NCBI RefSeq assembly: GCF_900110695.1
Contig: NZ_FOEH01000005.1
Location: 186,001-250,000, forward strand
Direction of reading: 5' to 3'
Source: Virgibacillus subterraneus
GTDB taxonomy: Bacteria; Bacillota; Bacilli; Bacillales; Amphibacillaceae
DNA: 64,000 bases
A program made the translations under genes and the position numbers. Below are positions 17,295-26,294 of this stretch, one piece after another; within the stretch, counting starts at the first letter, position 1, and every line of letters begins with the position of its first letter. The notes beneath the pieces are model-generated. The model was given only the letters and a program-made list of their open reading frames with translations, was not told the DNA's origin and made no database searches.

Positions 17295-18573
17295 TATGAT
17301 TATCCTTTCTGATTTGAATTGAATTAGCATGTGCTGATAATCCTTCAGCTTTAGCCAGGGTTATTATATTTTCTGAAGCATCTAGTAACGAATCCCTTGA
17401 GTAACGGATAATACTCGATTTTTTCATAAAATCGTACACGCCAAGCGGAGAAGAAAAAGCAGCTGTTCCACTTGTTGGCAGGGTGTGATTTGGTCCGGCA
17501 AAATAATCTCCTAACGGTTCAGGAGAGAAGTTTCCTAGAAAAACAGCTCCTGCATTCTGGATATCTCCTACTTTCTCGGTCGCATTTTCTATCATCAGCT
17601 GTAGATGCTCAGGCGCAATTTCATTAACTAGGTTGAATGCTTCCTGTATATTCTTCACAACTATAATTCTGCCATTTTGTGTGAGTGCTTTTTCAATAAT
17701 ATCTTTACGGTCAAGTGTAGTTGTTTGCTGATCAATTGCTCGCTGCACCTCAGTGGCTAATGATTCACTAGTTGTAATACAGATTGAAGTGGACTGCTCA
17801 TCATGCTCCGCTTGTGAGAGTAAATCTGCAGCAATATAATCAGCTGGTGCTGATTCATCTGCAACAACACATATTTCACTTGGCCCGGCTATCATATCGA
17901 TAGCAACATCACCATATACCCATTTCTTCGCTCGTGCCACAAAAGCATTACCTGGGCCAACTATTTTTGTAACCTTTTCTATACTTGAAGTTCCGTATGC
18001 CAGTGCAGCTATTGCTTGCGCACCACCTAATTTATAAACTTCGTCAACACCGACTACCTCTGCAGCTGCAAGCACCTCTGGACTAATTTTTCCATTTGCA
18101 TCTGGTGGTGTAGTGATAACGATTTTTTTCACACCGGCGAGCTTAGCTGGAATAACGTTCATTAAAACTGTAGAAGGATAGGAAGCCTTACCACCCGGGA
18201 CGTAAACGCCAACTTTTTCTAATGGAGTGACTTTCTGTCCGAGCATTATACCTTCCGTATTATCAGTAAACCAGGAATATTCTTTTTGTACTTCATGAAA
18301 AGCTGTGATGTTAGCTTTCGCTTCTTCTAGTGCCGATTTAAATTCGTCACTAATCATCCCTTTTGCCTCAATGAATTCATCCTTCGTGACGGCTAACTGC
18401 TTTAGTTTTATACCATCGAATTGCTCGGTAAAACGATACAATGCTTCATTACCATCTTTTTTAACCTGTTTAATAATTTCTAGGACAGTTTCATCAATGT
18501 TATTTTCATCTGCTTGGGAATAAGTATCATTATTTTTCTCTTGACTAAATTGCTCGGGTGTTATCCGTTTCAT
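17287..18573 (-). CDS. hisD: histidinol dehydrogenase
   Basis: This 428-aa zinc- and NAD-dependent enzyme oxidises histidinol to histidine in two steps. It has the NAD-binding region VGVYVPGG and GPGNAFVARAKKWVYGDVAIDMIAGPSE, the LLSQAEHDEQS zinc region, and the catalytic Glu-His in EIAPEHLQL. The C-terminal GPNHTLPTSGTAAFSSPLGV is strongly conserved. ATG 18573 is preferred over TTG 18576, because GGAG from the end of hisG lies 9 nt before it. Confidence 0.96.
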   Translation of the reverse strand: MKRITPEQFSQEKNNDTYSQADENNIDETVLEIIKQVKKDGNEALYRFTEQFDGIKLKQLAVTKDEFIEAKGMISDEFKSALEEAKANITAFHEVQKEYSWFTDNTEGIMLGQKVTPLEKVGVYVPGGKASYPSTVLMNVIPAKLAGVKKIVITTPPDANGKISPEVLAAAEVVGVDEVYKLGGAQAIAALAYGTSSIEKVTKIVGPGNAFVARAKKWVYGDVAIDMIAGPSEICVVADESAPADYIAADLLSQAEHDEQSTSICITTSESLATEVQRAIDQQTTTLDRKDIIEKALTQNGRIIVVKNIQEAFNLVNEIAPEHLQLMIENATEKVGDIQNAGAVFLGNFSPEPLGDYFAGPNHTLPTSGTAAFSSPLGVYDFMKKSSIIRYSRDSLLDASENIITLAKAEGLSAHANSIQIRKDNHNA

Positions 18574-18579
18574 CAAATA

Positions 18580-19206
18580 TCACTCCATGACCGATTTTAA
18601 TTTATTAATAAGCTCGTGTATTAAAGCAGACTTTGTAGTGAAACTTGCTTTATTGACGATTAACCTTGTGCTGATGTCCTCAATCTCATCGATAATTTTC
18701 AATCCATTTTCATTGATGGTGGTTCCAGTTTCCACGATATCAACAATAATATCAGCTAAACCGATAAGTGGAGCTAGTTCAACTGATCCATTTAACTTAA
18801 TTGTTTCAATTGGGATCCCCTTTTGCTGGAAGTGACTCTTAGCCACTGTTGGGTATTTAGATGCGATAGTTAGTTTCTGAGTGCTTTCCAAGGTTGTTTC
18901 AGGCTTTCCGGCAACTACAAATTGACATCTGCCTAATTTTAAATCCAGTATTTCATATATGTCTGCTTGTGATTCCAATATATTGTCTTTTCCGACAACC
19001 CCAATATCAGCAGCCCCTTTTTCTACGTATGTTGGGACATCAACTGCTTTAACAAAAATTAACTTAACTGTTTGATCGGTATTGTAAAAAACCAGCTTTC
19101 GGCTTTTTGTATGAAAGTCAGGGAAATCGATACCGGCATTATTAAGTAGTTCAATCGTACTTTCCGCTGTTCTGCCTTTTGCTAATGCTAATGTTACATA
19201 ATCCAT
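18580..19206 (-). CDS. hisG: ATP phosphoribosyltransferase, short form catalytic subunit
   Basis: This 208-aa enzyme catalyses the committed first step of histidine synthesis. It is the short HisG form, lacking the C-terminal regulatory domain, and therefore needs HisZ, which is encoded directly upstream. The conserved ALAKGRTAEST start, GAADIGVVGKDN and the PRPP loop DIVETGTTINENGL are visible. The start ATG directly follows the hisZ stop with no gap. Confidence 0.95.
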   Translation of the reverse strand: MDYVTLALAKGRTAESTIELLNNAGIDFPDFHTKSRKLVFYNTDQTVKLIFVKAVDVPTYVEKGAADIGVVGKDNILESQADIYEILDLKLGRCQFVVAGKPETTLESTQKLTIASKYPTVAKSHFQQKGIPIETIKLNGSVELAPLIGLADIIVDIVETGTTINENGLKIIDEIEDISTRLIVNKASFTTKSALIHELINKLKSVME

Positions 19207-20460
19207 TTAATTATCCCTCATTCCTTCTTGAAGCAGCAGTTCTAACTCATTATAGTTCGTAAATGGAGTTTTTCGCTTTTTGTCGATTACTAGATTTTCT
19301 TCAGTTTGAAAATAAGCAATACATTTAGAACTGAAATCATCAATATTACGGTTATCATCCATTGTATAAGTGATAATGCGATAGCCTGCCTCACGTAGTG
19401 TATTAGCAGCAATTAACGCATCTTTCTGCTTGGAGTTTTCGTAATATATAATCACATCTATAGATGTTGTGTCATTTGCTATCAGATTTTTCCGTGTCAT
19501 AGAATGTAAAAGGTTATCAACTTCACAGGCGAATCCAATCGCAGGTATGGAAGTATCAAATTGTTCGGCCAAATGATCATATCTTCCACCCATTAATACT
19601 GGTTTGCCGAAGCTTGCCACAAATCCTTGGAAAATAACCCCTGAATAGTAGTTCATATTGTTGATTAATCCAAGGTCAAATATGACTGAATCCTCTACAC
19701 CATATGCTTTGAGTACATCGTAAATATCACTGAGGTTTTTAATCTTCTGTTGCATTTTTTCATTTAATGCAATTTTACTAGCACGTTTAATTACATCCTC
19801 TGGATCACCATATAGAAGGGGTATTGCTTGAACAGCGTCACAAAGTTCTTTATCAACGGATAATCTTTCAAGGAATGGCCCAATTTCAGTAAGGTTCTTT
19901 GATTGAATTAATCCCTTCAACTGATCTAATTCATTTTGAGATAATGCTAGTTGATTTACGAGTTCCTTGAAATATCCTGCATGCCCAACTTCAAGTTTAA
20001 ATGACTCAAATCCTAAGTCTTTTAATGTATGGATTGCTAAAGCAATAACTTCTGCGTCATTTTCGGGTGTACTTTCACCAAAACTTTCAATACCTGCTTG
20101 TGTTGTTTCCTTGTTATCTGCCTGCTCAAATGACTGACGAAAAACATCCAGCACATAGAAAAATCTCGATCCTTGTGAGAGTCGTTGTTTATTGGATGCT
20201 ATCATTCTCGTAATTGGAATTGTCACATCGGGACGTAAAACTAATACTTTTCCATAAGAATCAATTACTTTTAGCATTTCATCTTTATTTATGGTACCGG
20301 ACATCGTCGAATATAAATCGTAAAATTCAAACGTAGTCGTCCGTACTTGTTTATATCCATAAGTGCTAAAGCGATTTTTTAATATTGATATCAGATTATC
20401 TCGCACCTGGAAATCTCCAACACTAGTATCTTTTGTACTGTCAAACAAATATTGATCCAT
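19207..20460 (-). CDS. hisZ: ATP phosphoribosyltransferase regulatory subunit
   Basis: This 417-aa paralogue of class II histidyl-tRNA synthetase lacks aminoacylation activity and is needed for the activity and histidine feedback of the short HisG. Class II-like motifs are visible (RPDVTIPITRMIAS, GSRFFYVLDVFRQ, ESFGESTPENDAEVI, PVLMGGRYDHLA, AIGFACEVD). It is the first gene of the operon, with its own near-consensus promoter about 65 bp upstream. Confidence 0.93.
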   Translation of the reverse strand: MDQYLFDSTKDTSVGDFQVRDNLISILKNRFSTYGYKQVRTTTFEFYDLYSTMSGTINKDEMLKVIDSYGKVLVLRPDVTIPITRMIASNKQRLSQGSRFFYVLDVFRQSFEQADNKETTQAGIESFGESTPENDAEVIALAIHTLKDLGFESFKLEVGHAGYFKELVNQLALSQNELDQLKGLIQSKNLTEIGPFLERLSVDKELCDAVQAIPLLYGDPEDVIKRASKIALNEKMQQKIKNLSDIYDVLKAYGVEDSVIFDLGLINNMNYYSGVIFQGFVASFGKPVLMGGRYDHLAEQFDTSIPAIGFACEVDNLLHSMTRKNLIANDTTSIDVIIYYENSKQKDALIAANTLREAGYRIITYTMDDNRNIDDFSSKCIAYFQTEENLVIDKKRKTPFTNYNELELLLQEGMRDN

Positions 20461-20524
20461 TAAAAATAGTCACCATCCATTCACTTTATCACTTTATCGC
20501 TTTACTTAATTAAAGTTATATATT

Positions 20525-20553
20525 ATTCTAATTAGTAATAGATAAAATGTCAA
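20525..20553 (-). promoter_or_regulatory. SigA promoter of the his operon
   Basis: On the minus strand TTGACA (20553-20548), exactly 17 nt, then TAGAAT (20530-20525). The leader to hisZ is then about 60 nt. It contains a GATAAAGT direct repeat and is too short for a T-box. Confidence 0.75.
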
Positions 20554-20574
20554 CAGTAAGGGGAGTAATTGAGT

Positions 20575-21369
20575 ATGTTTGATTATCATGTTCACAGTGA
20601 TTTTTCGGCTGATAGCACGACACCAATGGAAAAAACTATTGAAAAGGCGATCGAATTAGGGCTAGAGGAAGTTTGTTTTACGGACCATATTGACTATGAC
20701 TATCCAGATGAGTCGATTGTATTTGTTTTTGACTTGGAGCGATATGATGAAAAAATAAAAGAATTGAAAGCTGTTTATGCAGATTCTATTTCTATTAAAA
20801 AGGGAGTTGAAATTGGAATACAGCCACATCTTGTAAAAAGGTACAATGATTTACTTGACGATAGAGTGTTTGATTTTATTATTTGCTCAATGCATACATC
20901 CGAGCAAAAGGACCTGCATTCAGGCAGATTTTTTAATAATAGATCAGTAGATCAATCATACCTTGCCTATTATGAGGAACTGTTGTATTGTGTTAAGAAC
21001 TTTAAACAATATAACGTATTAGGACATATTGACTTAGTGAAGCGATATGCTAAACAAAACAGTACAAATGATTTTCATGACATATTGCGTCAAATTTTTA
21101 AGGAGATAATACCAGAGGGCAAAGGTATTGAATTGAATACATCAGGGATTCGATATGGTTTAAAAAATGGAATGCCTAGCTCCGATATCCTGAGGCTGTA
21201 TAGGGAGTGCGGTGGTGAAATCCTGACATTAGGATCGGACTCACATGTGGAAACCACACTGGCATATGACTTTAAGGAATCACTTGATATGCTTAAGGGT
21301 CATGGATTCAATTATATTGCAACATTTAATAACGGTGTGCCAGTATTTCATAATATTACGAAGCTTTAA
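20575..21369 (+). CDS. hisJ: histidinol-phosphatase, PHP type
   Basis: This 264-aa PHP-domain metal-dependent phosphatase converts histidinol phosphate to histidinol. It has the N-terminal YHVHSDFSAD, FTDHIDYD, CSMHTSE, GHIDLVKRY and the C-terminal GSDSHVETT, the full set of metal ligands of the family. It is transcribed divergently from hisZ across a 114-bp gap and completes the pathway, since hisB lacks a phosphatase half. ATG 20575 is set by AAGGGGAG nine nt upstream. TTG 20569 would be too close. Confidence 0.93.
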   Translation: MFDYHVHSDFSADSTTPMEKTIEKAIELGLEEVCFTDHIDYDYPDESIVFVFDLERYDEKIKELKAVYADSISIKKGVEIGIQPHLVKRYNDLLDDRVFDFIICSMHTSEQKDLHSGRFFNNRSVDQSYLAYYEELLYCVKNFKQYNVLGHIDLVKRYAKQNSTNDFHDILRQIFKEIIPEGKGIELNTSGIRYGLKNGMPSSDILRLYRECGGEILTLGSDSHVETTLAYDFKESLDMLKGHGFNYIATFNNGVPVFHNITKL

Positions 21370-21481
21370 TATCATGAGAATAGAAATTGTCATAGTTTTT
21401 ATAAAAGGTAGGAGGTATAATAGTATTTTGGATGCTATAATGGTTATGTAAAAAAATATCACTTTAGCTGGTGTAAAAAAT

Positions 21482-21865
21482 ATGAAACAACTTACTAAAC
21501 TTCTTTTAATTATTGCGGGGTCAATTTCGTTGGCTTTAGGACTATTGGGAATAATTCTTCCCTTACTGCCTACCACACCATTATTACTTTTGGCTGCTGC
21601 ATGTTATGTGAGAAGCTCCAACCGATTATATGAATGGTTAATTACCAATAGATATTTTGGTTCATATATTGAGAATTACCGATTAGGAAAAGGGATTCCG
21701 TTAAAGGCGAAAGTAATAGGTGTTTCTGTTCTATGGTTATCGATGGGATATACTATCTTGTTTGTTATTCCATTAATTATAGTTAAATTACTATTAGCTT
21801 GTATCGCCATGTTTTTTTCGTGGTTTATTTTAAAGCAGAAAACATTGCATAAGACACAAAGATAA
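21482..21865 (+). CDS. YbaN-like DUF454 membrane protein
   Basis: This 127-aa small integral membrane protein has hydrophobic segments at about 5-40 (with the family motif LGLLGIILPLLPTTPLLLLAAACYVRSS) and two more at about 78-117. The DUF454/YbaN signature SSNRLYEWLITNRYFGSYIENYRLGKGIPLKAK is clear. Function is unknown in the family. A weak ribosome binding site precedes ATG. It is followed 25 bp later by the alpha/beta hydrolase gene. Confidence 0.85.
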   Translation: MKQLTKLLLIIAGSISLALGLLGIILPLLPTTPLLLLAAACYVRSSNRLYEWLITNRYFGSYIENYRLGKGIPLKAKVIGVSVLWLSMGYTILFVIPLIIVKLLLACIAMFFSWFILKQKTLHKTQR

Positions 21866-21890
21866 TTAGTACGTTAGTGGGGTCAGTTTT

Positions 21891-22715
21891 TTGGATAAGA
21901 AACATATTATAAATGTAGTGTCACTATTCGCGGTATTAATAAGTATAATACTCGTGATTTATATACCAAAAGAGACAAAGTCAGAACAAAATATAGGTAA
22001 TCCAACTGTGTTTATTCATGGTTACAAAGGTACATTTAATTCATTTGGCAATTTACTGAACAGGTTTGAGAATAGATATGATTGGGGTAATAAAGCACTG
22101 GTATACCGTGTTTCACCTCAAGGTAAAATAAATGTTAAAAATCTTAGTAAAGGAAAGTCAGAGCCTGCTTTTGTGCAAGTAATCTTTGAAAATAACCGCG
22201 CAAGCTTCTTGAACACCTCAAGTTGGCTTTCATCTGTACTTTCACATATGAAGGAAACATATCATATTGATACTGTTAATCTGGTTGGACATTCTATGGG
22301 TGGACTTGTTGCATTGAAGTTTATTGAAGAATATCAGGACCAGAAGATTTATCCGCGTGTTGCAAAATTAGTCACGATTGGAAGTCCCTTTGATGGCATA
22401 TATAATAAGCAATACTTTCAGATCCATCGTGATGCAGCAGCAGCTGATTTAAAACCTGATTCTGTTGCAATGCAAACGATACGCAAGAAAAAGCATACTA
22501 TACCAGGAGGACTTAATGTCTTAAACATTGGAAGTACCGGGGATCTTGTTGCAATGCCAGAAAGTGTGCAATCATTACGAAGTATTGTAAGGAAAGATCA
22601 ATTGCAGGAAAAAATGATTGAGGATGATATGCTTGGGCATAGCGAGATGCATGAAGACATTCGCGTTGATAATCTAATTCATTCATTTCTTCAGTCTAAG
22701 GTTGCAACACAATAA
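21891..22715 (+). CDS. membrane-anchored alpha/beta hydrolase (DUF915 type)
   Basis: This 274-aa protein has one N-terminal hydrophobic segment (about 5-26), likely an uncleaved anchor that places the hydrolase outside the cell. The alpha/beta hydrolase signatures are NPTVFIHGYKGTFNSF (oxyanion region) and the nucleophile elbow VGHSMGG. A late acidic residue and His (GHSEMHEDI) complete a plausible Ser-Asp-His triad. It resembles the DUF915 cell-surface hydrolases of Firmicutes. It starts with TTG after GTGGGG. Substrate unknown, possibly ester lipids. Confidence 0.85.
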   Translation: MDKKHIINVVSLFAVLISIILVIYIPKETKSEQNIGNPTVFIHGYKGTFNSFGNLLNRFENRYDWGNKALVYRVSPQGKINVKNLSKGKSEPAFVQVIFENNRASFLNTSSWLSSVLSHMKETYHIDTVNLVGHSMGGLVALKFIEEYQDQKIYPRVAKLVTIGSPFDGIYNKQYFQIHRDAAAADLKPDSVAMQTIRKKKHTIPGGLNVLNIGSTGDLVAMPESVQSLRSIVRKDQLQEKMIEDDMLGHSEMHEDIRVDNLIHSFLQSKVATQ

Positions 22716-22739
22716 TTTATTATTAAAGGAATGGTTTTA

Positions 22740-23654
22740 GTGGTAAATGATCATCATACGTACGAAAAGTTAACAACAATTACATCAGAGAAAAATGTGA
22801 TGGTTAATGAACACTTGAAAAATCATACGTATACCCGCCTTGGCGGGATGGCTGATTTTTTTGTGACACCAGAAACATATGAACAAGTGAAGCAAATTGT
22901 GAAGTTATCCATAAAGGATGATATTCCTTTTACACTACTTGGCAACGGATCAAACCTAATTGTAAAAGACGGTGGAATTCGTGGTATTGTATTGAACTTA
23001 AAGCAATTAACATCGATAGAAACAACAGGGACAACAATTGTTGCACAAAGTGGCGCTAGGATAATTGATGTATCCAGAGAAGCATTATCAAAAAGGTTAA
23101 CAGGACTGGAGTTTGCATGTGGAATTCCAGGTTCGGTTGGTGGTGCGTTATTCATGAATGCGGGTGCATATGGTGGAGAGATTAAAGATGTATTGGAAAG
23201 TGCCATAGTAGTTGATCGGAATGGTGATTTATATACGTTGTCTGCACATGACCTGGACCTAGAATATCGCTCAAGTAATATTCCGGAAAAAGGATATATT
23301 GTATTAGAGGCAACTTTTTCTATGGAGGCCGGTAATTATGAGGAAATTAAGGCTGTAATGGATGACCTTACCTTCAAACGTGAATCCAAACAGCCTTTAG
23401 AGTACCCATCATGTGGTAGTGTGTTTAAGCGCCCACCTGGGTATTTCGCAGGGAAGCTGATTCAGGATAGCGGCCTTCAAGGAAAGGAAATTGGTGGAGC
23501 TCAAGTTTCATTGAAGCATGCAGGGTTTATTGTAAATAAAGATGGTGCTTCGGCTGAAGAATATATTGGCTTAATACACTTTGTACAGGATACAGTAAAA
23601 GATAAGTTCGGTGTCAATCTTGAGCGTGAAGTTAAAATAATCGGTGAGGATTAA
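22740..23654 (+). CDS. murB: UDP-N-acetylenolpyruvoylglucosamine reductase
   Basis: This 304-aa FAD enzyme makes UDP-N-acetylmuramate, the second committed step of peptidoglycan synthesis. It has the FAD-binding domain with HTYTRLGGMADFFVTP and LLGNGSNLIVKDGGIRGIVL, then GLEFACGIPGSVGGALFMNAGAYGGEI, and the C-terminal YPSCGSVFKRPPGYFAGKLIQDSGLQGKEIGGAQVSLKHAGFIVN with the catalytic Ser in CGSVFKRP. It is the short type II MurB typical of Gram-positives. GTG 22740 is chosen because AAAGGA lies 9 nt upstream. The ATG at 22731 abuts that site. Confidence 0.94.
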   Translation: MVNDHHTYEKLTTITSEKNVMVNEHLKNHTYTRLGGMADFFVTPETYEQVKQIVKLSIKDDIPFTLLGNGSNLIVKDGGIRGIVLNLKQLTSIETTGTTIVAQSGARIIDVSREALSKRLTGLEFACGIPGSVGGALFMNAGAYGGEIKDVLESAIVVDRNGDLYTLSAHDLDLEYRSSNIPEKGYIVLEATFSMEAGNYEEIKAVMDDLTFKRESKQPLEYPSCGSVFKRPPGYFAGKLIQDSGLQGKEIGGAQVSLKHAGFIVNKDGASAEEYIGLIHFVQDTVKDKFGVNLEREVKIIGED

Positions 23655-23744
23655 ATTGAGTTAAAGAGAGTGCTGTGGCTGCTATTAAGTGGTCACAGTT
23701 TTTTATTTTGAAATGCTTTGTTCGTATGTTGATATAAACCGAGA

Positions 23745-23955
23745 CGTAACATGAAAAAGTAGTTGAGTGCTATGACACCACTTTGGAAATACATGCCGCT
23801 TTACGCGGGCAACGCTTCAGCTTCCTCGGAAGCAAAGAACGCTCCCTGTGGGGTCTCTTAGGCTCGCTGTCCCACAGGGGTCTCGCATATTCCAACTGCG
23901 TGGCCAGAGAACCATACTAAATACTACGTATTTGTTCCCTTTAGTCAATGTTGTA
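23745..23955. repeat. GC-rich dispersed repeat R2, long copy
   Basis: It contains CGCTTTACGCGGGCAACGC, CAGCTTCCTCGGAAGC (a palindrome core) and CCCTGTGGGGTCTC...GTCCCACAGGGGTCTC, then GGCCAGAGAACCATACTAAATAC. The phrases match a repeat widely seen between genes of bacilli; this is from memory. A shortened copy lies at 60465-60525, where GGAAATACA...GCG is joined straight to TGGTCAGAGAACAATACTAAATAC. Confidence 0.7.
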
Positions 23956-23997
23956 ATAGATACCAGTAATAATAATTTTTAGAAATTAGCGATTATA

Positions 23998-24031
23998 AAA
24001 AAGCTGACTCAATTATATGAGTCAGCTTTAT
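23998..24031 (-). terminator. Rho-independent terminator after ehuA
   Basis: AAAGCTGACTCA / TGAGTCAGCTTT, a perfect 12-bp stem with a 6-nt loop. It ends the minus-strand ehu operon. Confidence 0.9.
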
Positions 24032-24037
24032 ATTTAT

Positions 24038-24808
24038 TCACGTTCTGAATCTGTGTAAGAAACTTTGCAGTCGCTCGTTAGTTGAGTTTTCCAAGACATC
24101 CATCGGTGGACCTTCTTCAGCAATTACGCCATTATCAAGAAATAGAATACGATCAGCAATGTCACGAGCAAATTCCATCTCGTGCGTAACTAATACCATT
24201 GCCATTTCACCTTCATTAGCTATGTCACGGATAACTTCTAATACTTCACCGACCAGCTCAGGATCCAAAGCTGATGTCACTTCGTCAAAAAGCATTATTT
24301 TTGGATGCATAACGAGTGCACGAGCCATTGCAACACGCTGCTTTTGTCCGCCCGACAGCATAGCAGGATAGTCATCCAACTTATCCCCTAGACCAACTTT
24401 TTCCAGCATTTCAATCGAGTCTTTCTTGGCAGATTCTTTATCCTTTTTTTGTACATGAATTGGTGCTGTCATGCAATTTTCTAAAATTGTCATGTGTGGG
24501 AAAAGGTTGAAGTGCTGGAATACCATGCCTATATCCCCGCGGACTTGTCTTAAGTGTTTCTCATTGGCTGGGACAAGGTCACCATCCTTCTCCATATGCC
24601 ATAAATTTTTACCATCGACAATAATACTGCCTGATGTTGGCTGTTCTAAAGTCATTAGCATACGTATAATTGTTGTTTTACCGGAACCACTTGGGCCAAT
24701 CACTGCAACCTTCTCAGCTGGTTGAATATCCAGGTCAATGCCTTTTAATACTTGTACATCGCCAAATGACTTATGCACATCTTTATAACTTACAATAGGT
24801 TCAGACAT
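24038..24808 (-). CDS. ehuA: ectoine/hydroxyectoine ABC transporter, ATP-binding protein
   Basis: This 256-aa ATPase of the polar amino acid importer class has Walker A GPSGSGKTT, Q-loop GMVFQHFNLFPHMTILEN, signature [15 protein letters not shown] and Walker B ILMFDEVTSALDPE. Note Val where most relatives read DEPTSAL. It is the last gene of the ehuBCDA set, 21 bp after ehuD. The EhuA assignment rests mainly on the neighbouring EhuB-like binding protein. By itself it would be a generic glutamine/histidine-type ATPase. Confidence 0.85.
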   Translation of the reverse strand: MSEPIVSYKDVHKSFGDVQVLKGIDLDIQPAEKVAVIGPSGSGKTTIIRMLMTLEQPTSGSIIVDGKNLWHMEKDGDLVPANEKHLRQVRGDIGMVFQHFNLFPHMTILENCMTAPIHVQKKDKESAKKDSIEMLEKVGLGDKLDDYPAMLSGGQKQRVAMARALVMHPKIMLFDEVTSALDPELVGEVLEVIRDIANEGEMAMVLVTHEMEFARDIADRILFLDNGVIAEEGPPMDVLENSTNERLQSFLHRFRT

Positions 24809-24829
24809 ATTATCACTGCTCCTTTTCTC

Positions 24830-25531
24830 TTAAACTGCTTTACTTCCTGTTGGTTCTTTTTTATCAAACCGTTTGTTCAGTTTGCGCTCAAGCTTATTAA
24901 TTAAGATTGCTGAAGGATAGCTTAACACGAGGAATAATATTGCCACGATTGTAAGCGGCTCTAAGTATCTCCAATGTTGTGCGCCATAATCATTTGCCAT
25001 TGCCAAAATACCCAAAACCCCAATTGTTGAAGCTAAAGGAACTTCCTTAAACATGATAATTAAATAGTTTCCTAGCATCGGAATGGTTGGGGGCAGTGCT
25101 TGTGGCAAAATTATTTTAGTCCACTTTTTACTTGTTCCATAATTTAACGCTCGGGCAGCTTCCCATTGGCCATTATCTACTGCATCAATTCCTGAACGAT
25201 ATACTTCACCAATGTATGTACTATAGTGAATTCCGAGTCCTATGACTGCAGAAACGAAGGGATCTAACGCCATGCCGACAACAGGAACCATTGGCCATGC
25301 ATAGAAGATGAAGAATAACTGTACTAGTGGTGGTGTGGAACGTATAAATTCCATTACCCACAACAGTGGCAGTCTTATTACTTTTATTGGCATACGTCTT
25401 ATTAATGTCCATATAAATCCGAAGATCAATGCAAATAAATAACACGCAATAGTTAATCCTAATGTTATGCCCAGACCTTCTAATACTATAGGGAAGGCAT
25501 CAAGGAATGTACTCCAACTCCAATTATTCAT
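24830..25531 (-). CDS. ehuD: ectoine/hydroxyectoine ABC transporter, permease EhuD
   Basis: This 233-aa membrane protein of the HisMQ permease family has about five hydrophobic segments. The EAA loop is EAARALNYGTSKKWTKIILPQALPPTIPMLGNYLI. The motif EFIRSTPPLVQLFFIFYAWP marks the amino-acid importer permeases. It overlaps ehuC by 4 nt. EhuC and EhuD are thought to form the heterodimeric pore with two copies of EhuA on the inner face. Confidence 0.85.
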   Translation of the reverse strand: MNNWSWSTFLDAFPIVLEGLGITLGLTIACYLFALIFGFIWTLIRRMPIKVIRLPLLWVMEFIRSTPPLVQLFFIFYAWPMVPVVGMALDPFVSAVIGLGIHYSTYIGEVYRSGIDAVDNGQWEAARALNYGTSKKWTKIILPQALPPTIPMLGNYLIIMFKEVPLASTIGVLGILAMANDYGAQHWRYLEPLTIVAILFLVLSYPSAILINKLERKLNKRFDKKEPTGSKAV

Positions 25532-26199
25532 TGACTTGCCACCCCTTTCTTAGAAGCACTTTCCATTTTCTTGGTAAGCCAAATTAATGGAAGAGCAAGA
25601 ATAAAGTAGAATAATAGTACTAAAAAGTATACTGTTGGTGCTTGGGATAGATTGGAGCTTCGCAGAATATCTCCATAGTATAAAATATCCGTCATACCAA
25701 TTAATGATACAAGTGATGTTGATTTCAACATCAGAATGAGGTAATTACCAAATTCCGGAAGCATCATCCGAACTGCTTGAGGGAAAATTACGAGTCTCAT
25801 GCGTTGAAAACGTGACATGTTTAGAGCTGTTGATGCTTCTGATTGTCCTTTTGCTACAGCCAGTATTGAACTGCGAACAATTTCAGACATGTATGCTCCA
25901 TAGTTTAGGGAAATAGCAAGTACACCAGCCCAAAAGTTACTTCCTACCTCTATCCCAAATAATATTGGAAATGCATAGTAAAGCCAAAACAATTGTACGA
26001 TAAGTGATGTTCCGCGGAATACTTCTACATAAAAGCCTGTAAATTTGCGGAGTAAAATATTATTTGAGAGCCGGCAGAACCCTGCAATAAACGCCATAAA
26101 ATAGCCCAAAACTATTGAGGCAAGCAGTACAGTAACTGTAATCTCTACACCCTTCATCAGAACTGGGAAAATATCGGCTATCGCATTAATGCTAATCAC
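25528..26199 (-). CDS. ehuC: ectoine/hydroxyectoine ABC transporter, permease EhuC
   Basis: This 223-aa HisMQ-family permease has an EAA loop EASTALNMSRFQRMRLVIFPQAVRMMLPEFGNYLILMLKSTSLVSLIG and the N-terminal motif EVFRGTSLIVQLFWLYYAFP. The start is uncertain. GTG at 26199 directly abuts AGAAGGA, leaving no spacer, while an in-frame ATT three codons later would have ideal spacing. No ATG is available nearby. It lies between ehuB and ehuD. Confidence 0.85.
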   Translation of the reverse strand: MISINAIADIFPVLMKGVEITVTVLLASIVLGYFMAFIAGFCRLSNNILLRKFTGFYVEVFRGTSLIVQLFWLYYAFPILFGIEVGSNFWAGVLAISLNYGAYMSEIVRSSILAVAKGQSEASTALNMSRFQRMRLVIFPQAVRMMLPEFGNYLILMLKSTSLVSLIGMTDILYYGDILRSSNLSQAPTVYFLVLLFYFILALPLIWLTKKMESASKKGVASQ

Positions 26200-26294
26200 T
26201 CCTTCTCTGTAATATTTGCAAAAGCATAGGGTCTGACTTCCCTAGGTAAGGGAGCCGACCCTATGGAGTCTTGTTAATTATTTAAGAGTAAATC

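Larger units (their letters stand above)
23655..24037. other. gap after murB holding a weak terminator and repeat R2
   Basis: A weak stem (CTGTG / CACAG, then T6) at 23673-23705 may end murB. The rest is mostly the GC-rich repeat R2 (about 23745-23955), then the ehuA terminator. No gene is seen. Confidence 0.6.

Noticed and set aside
20461-20574. T-box or other riboswitch ahead of the his operon
   Set aside because: The near-consensus promoter leaves a leader of only about 60 nt, with no TGG-ACC element and no terminator.
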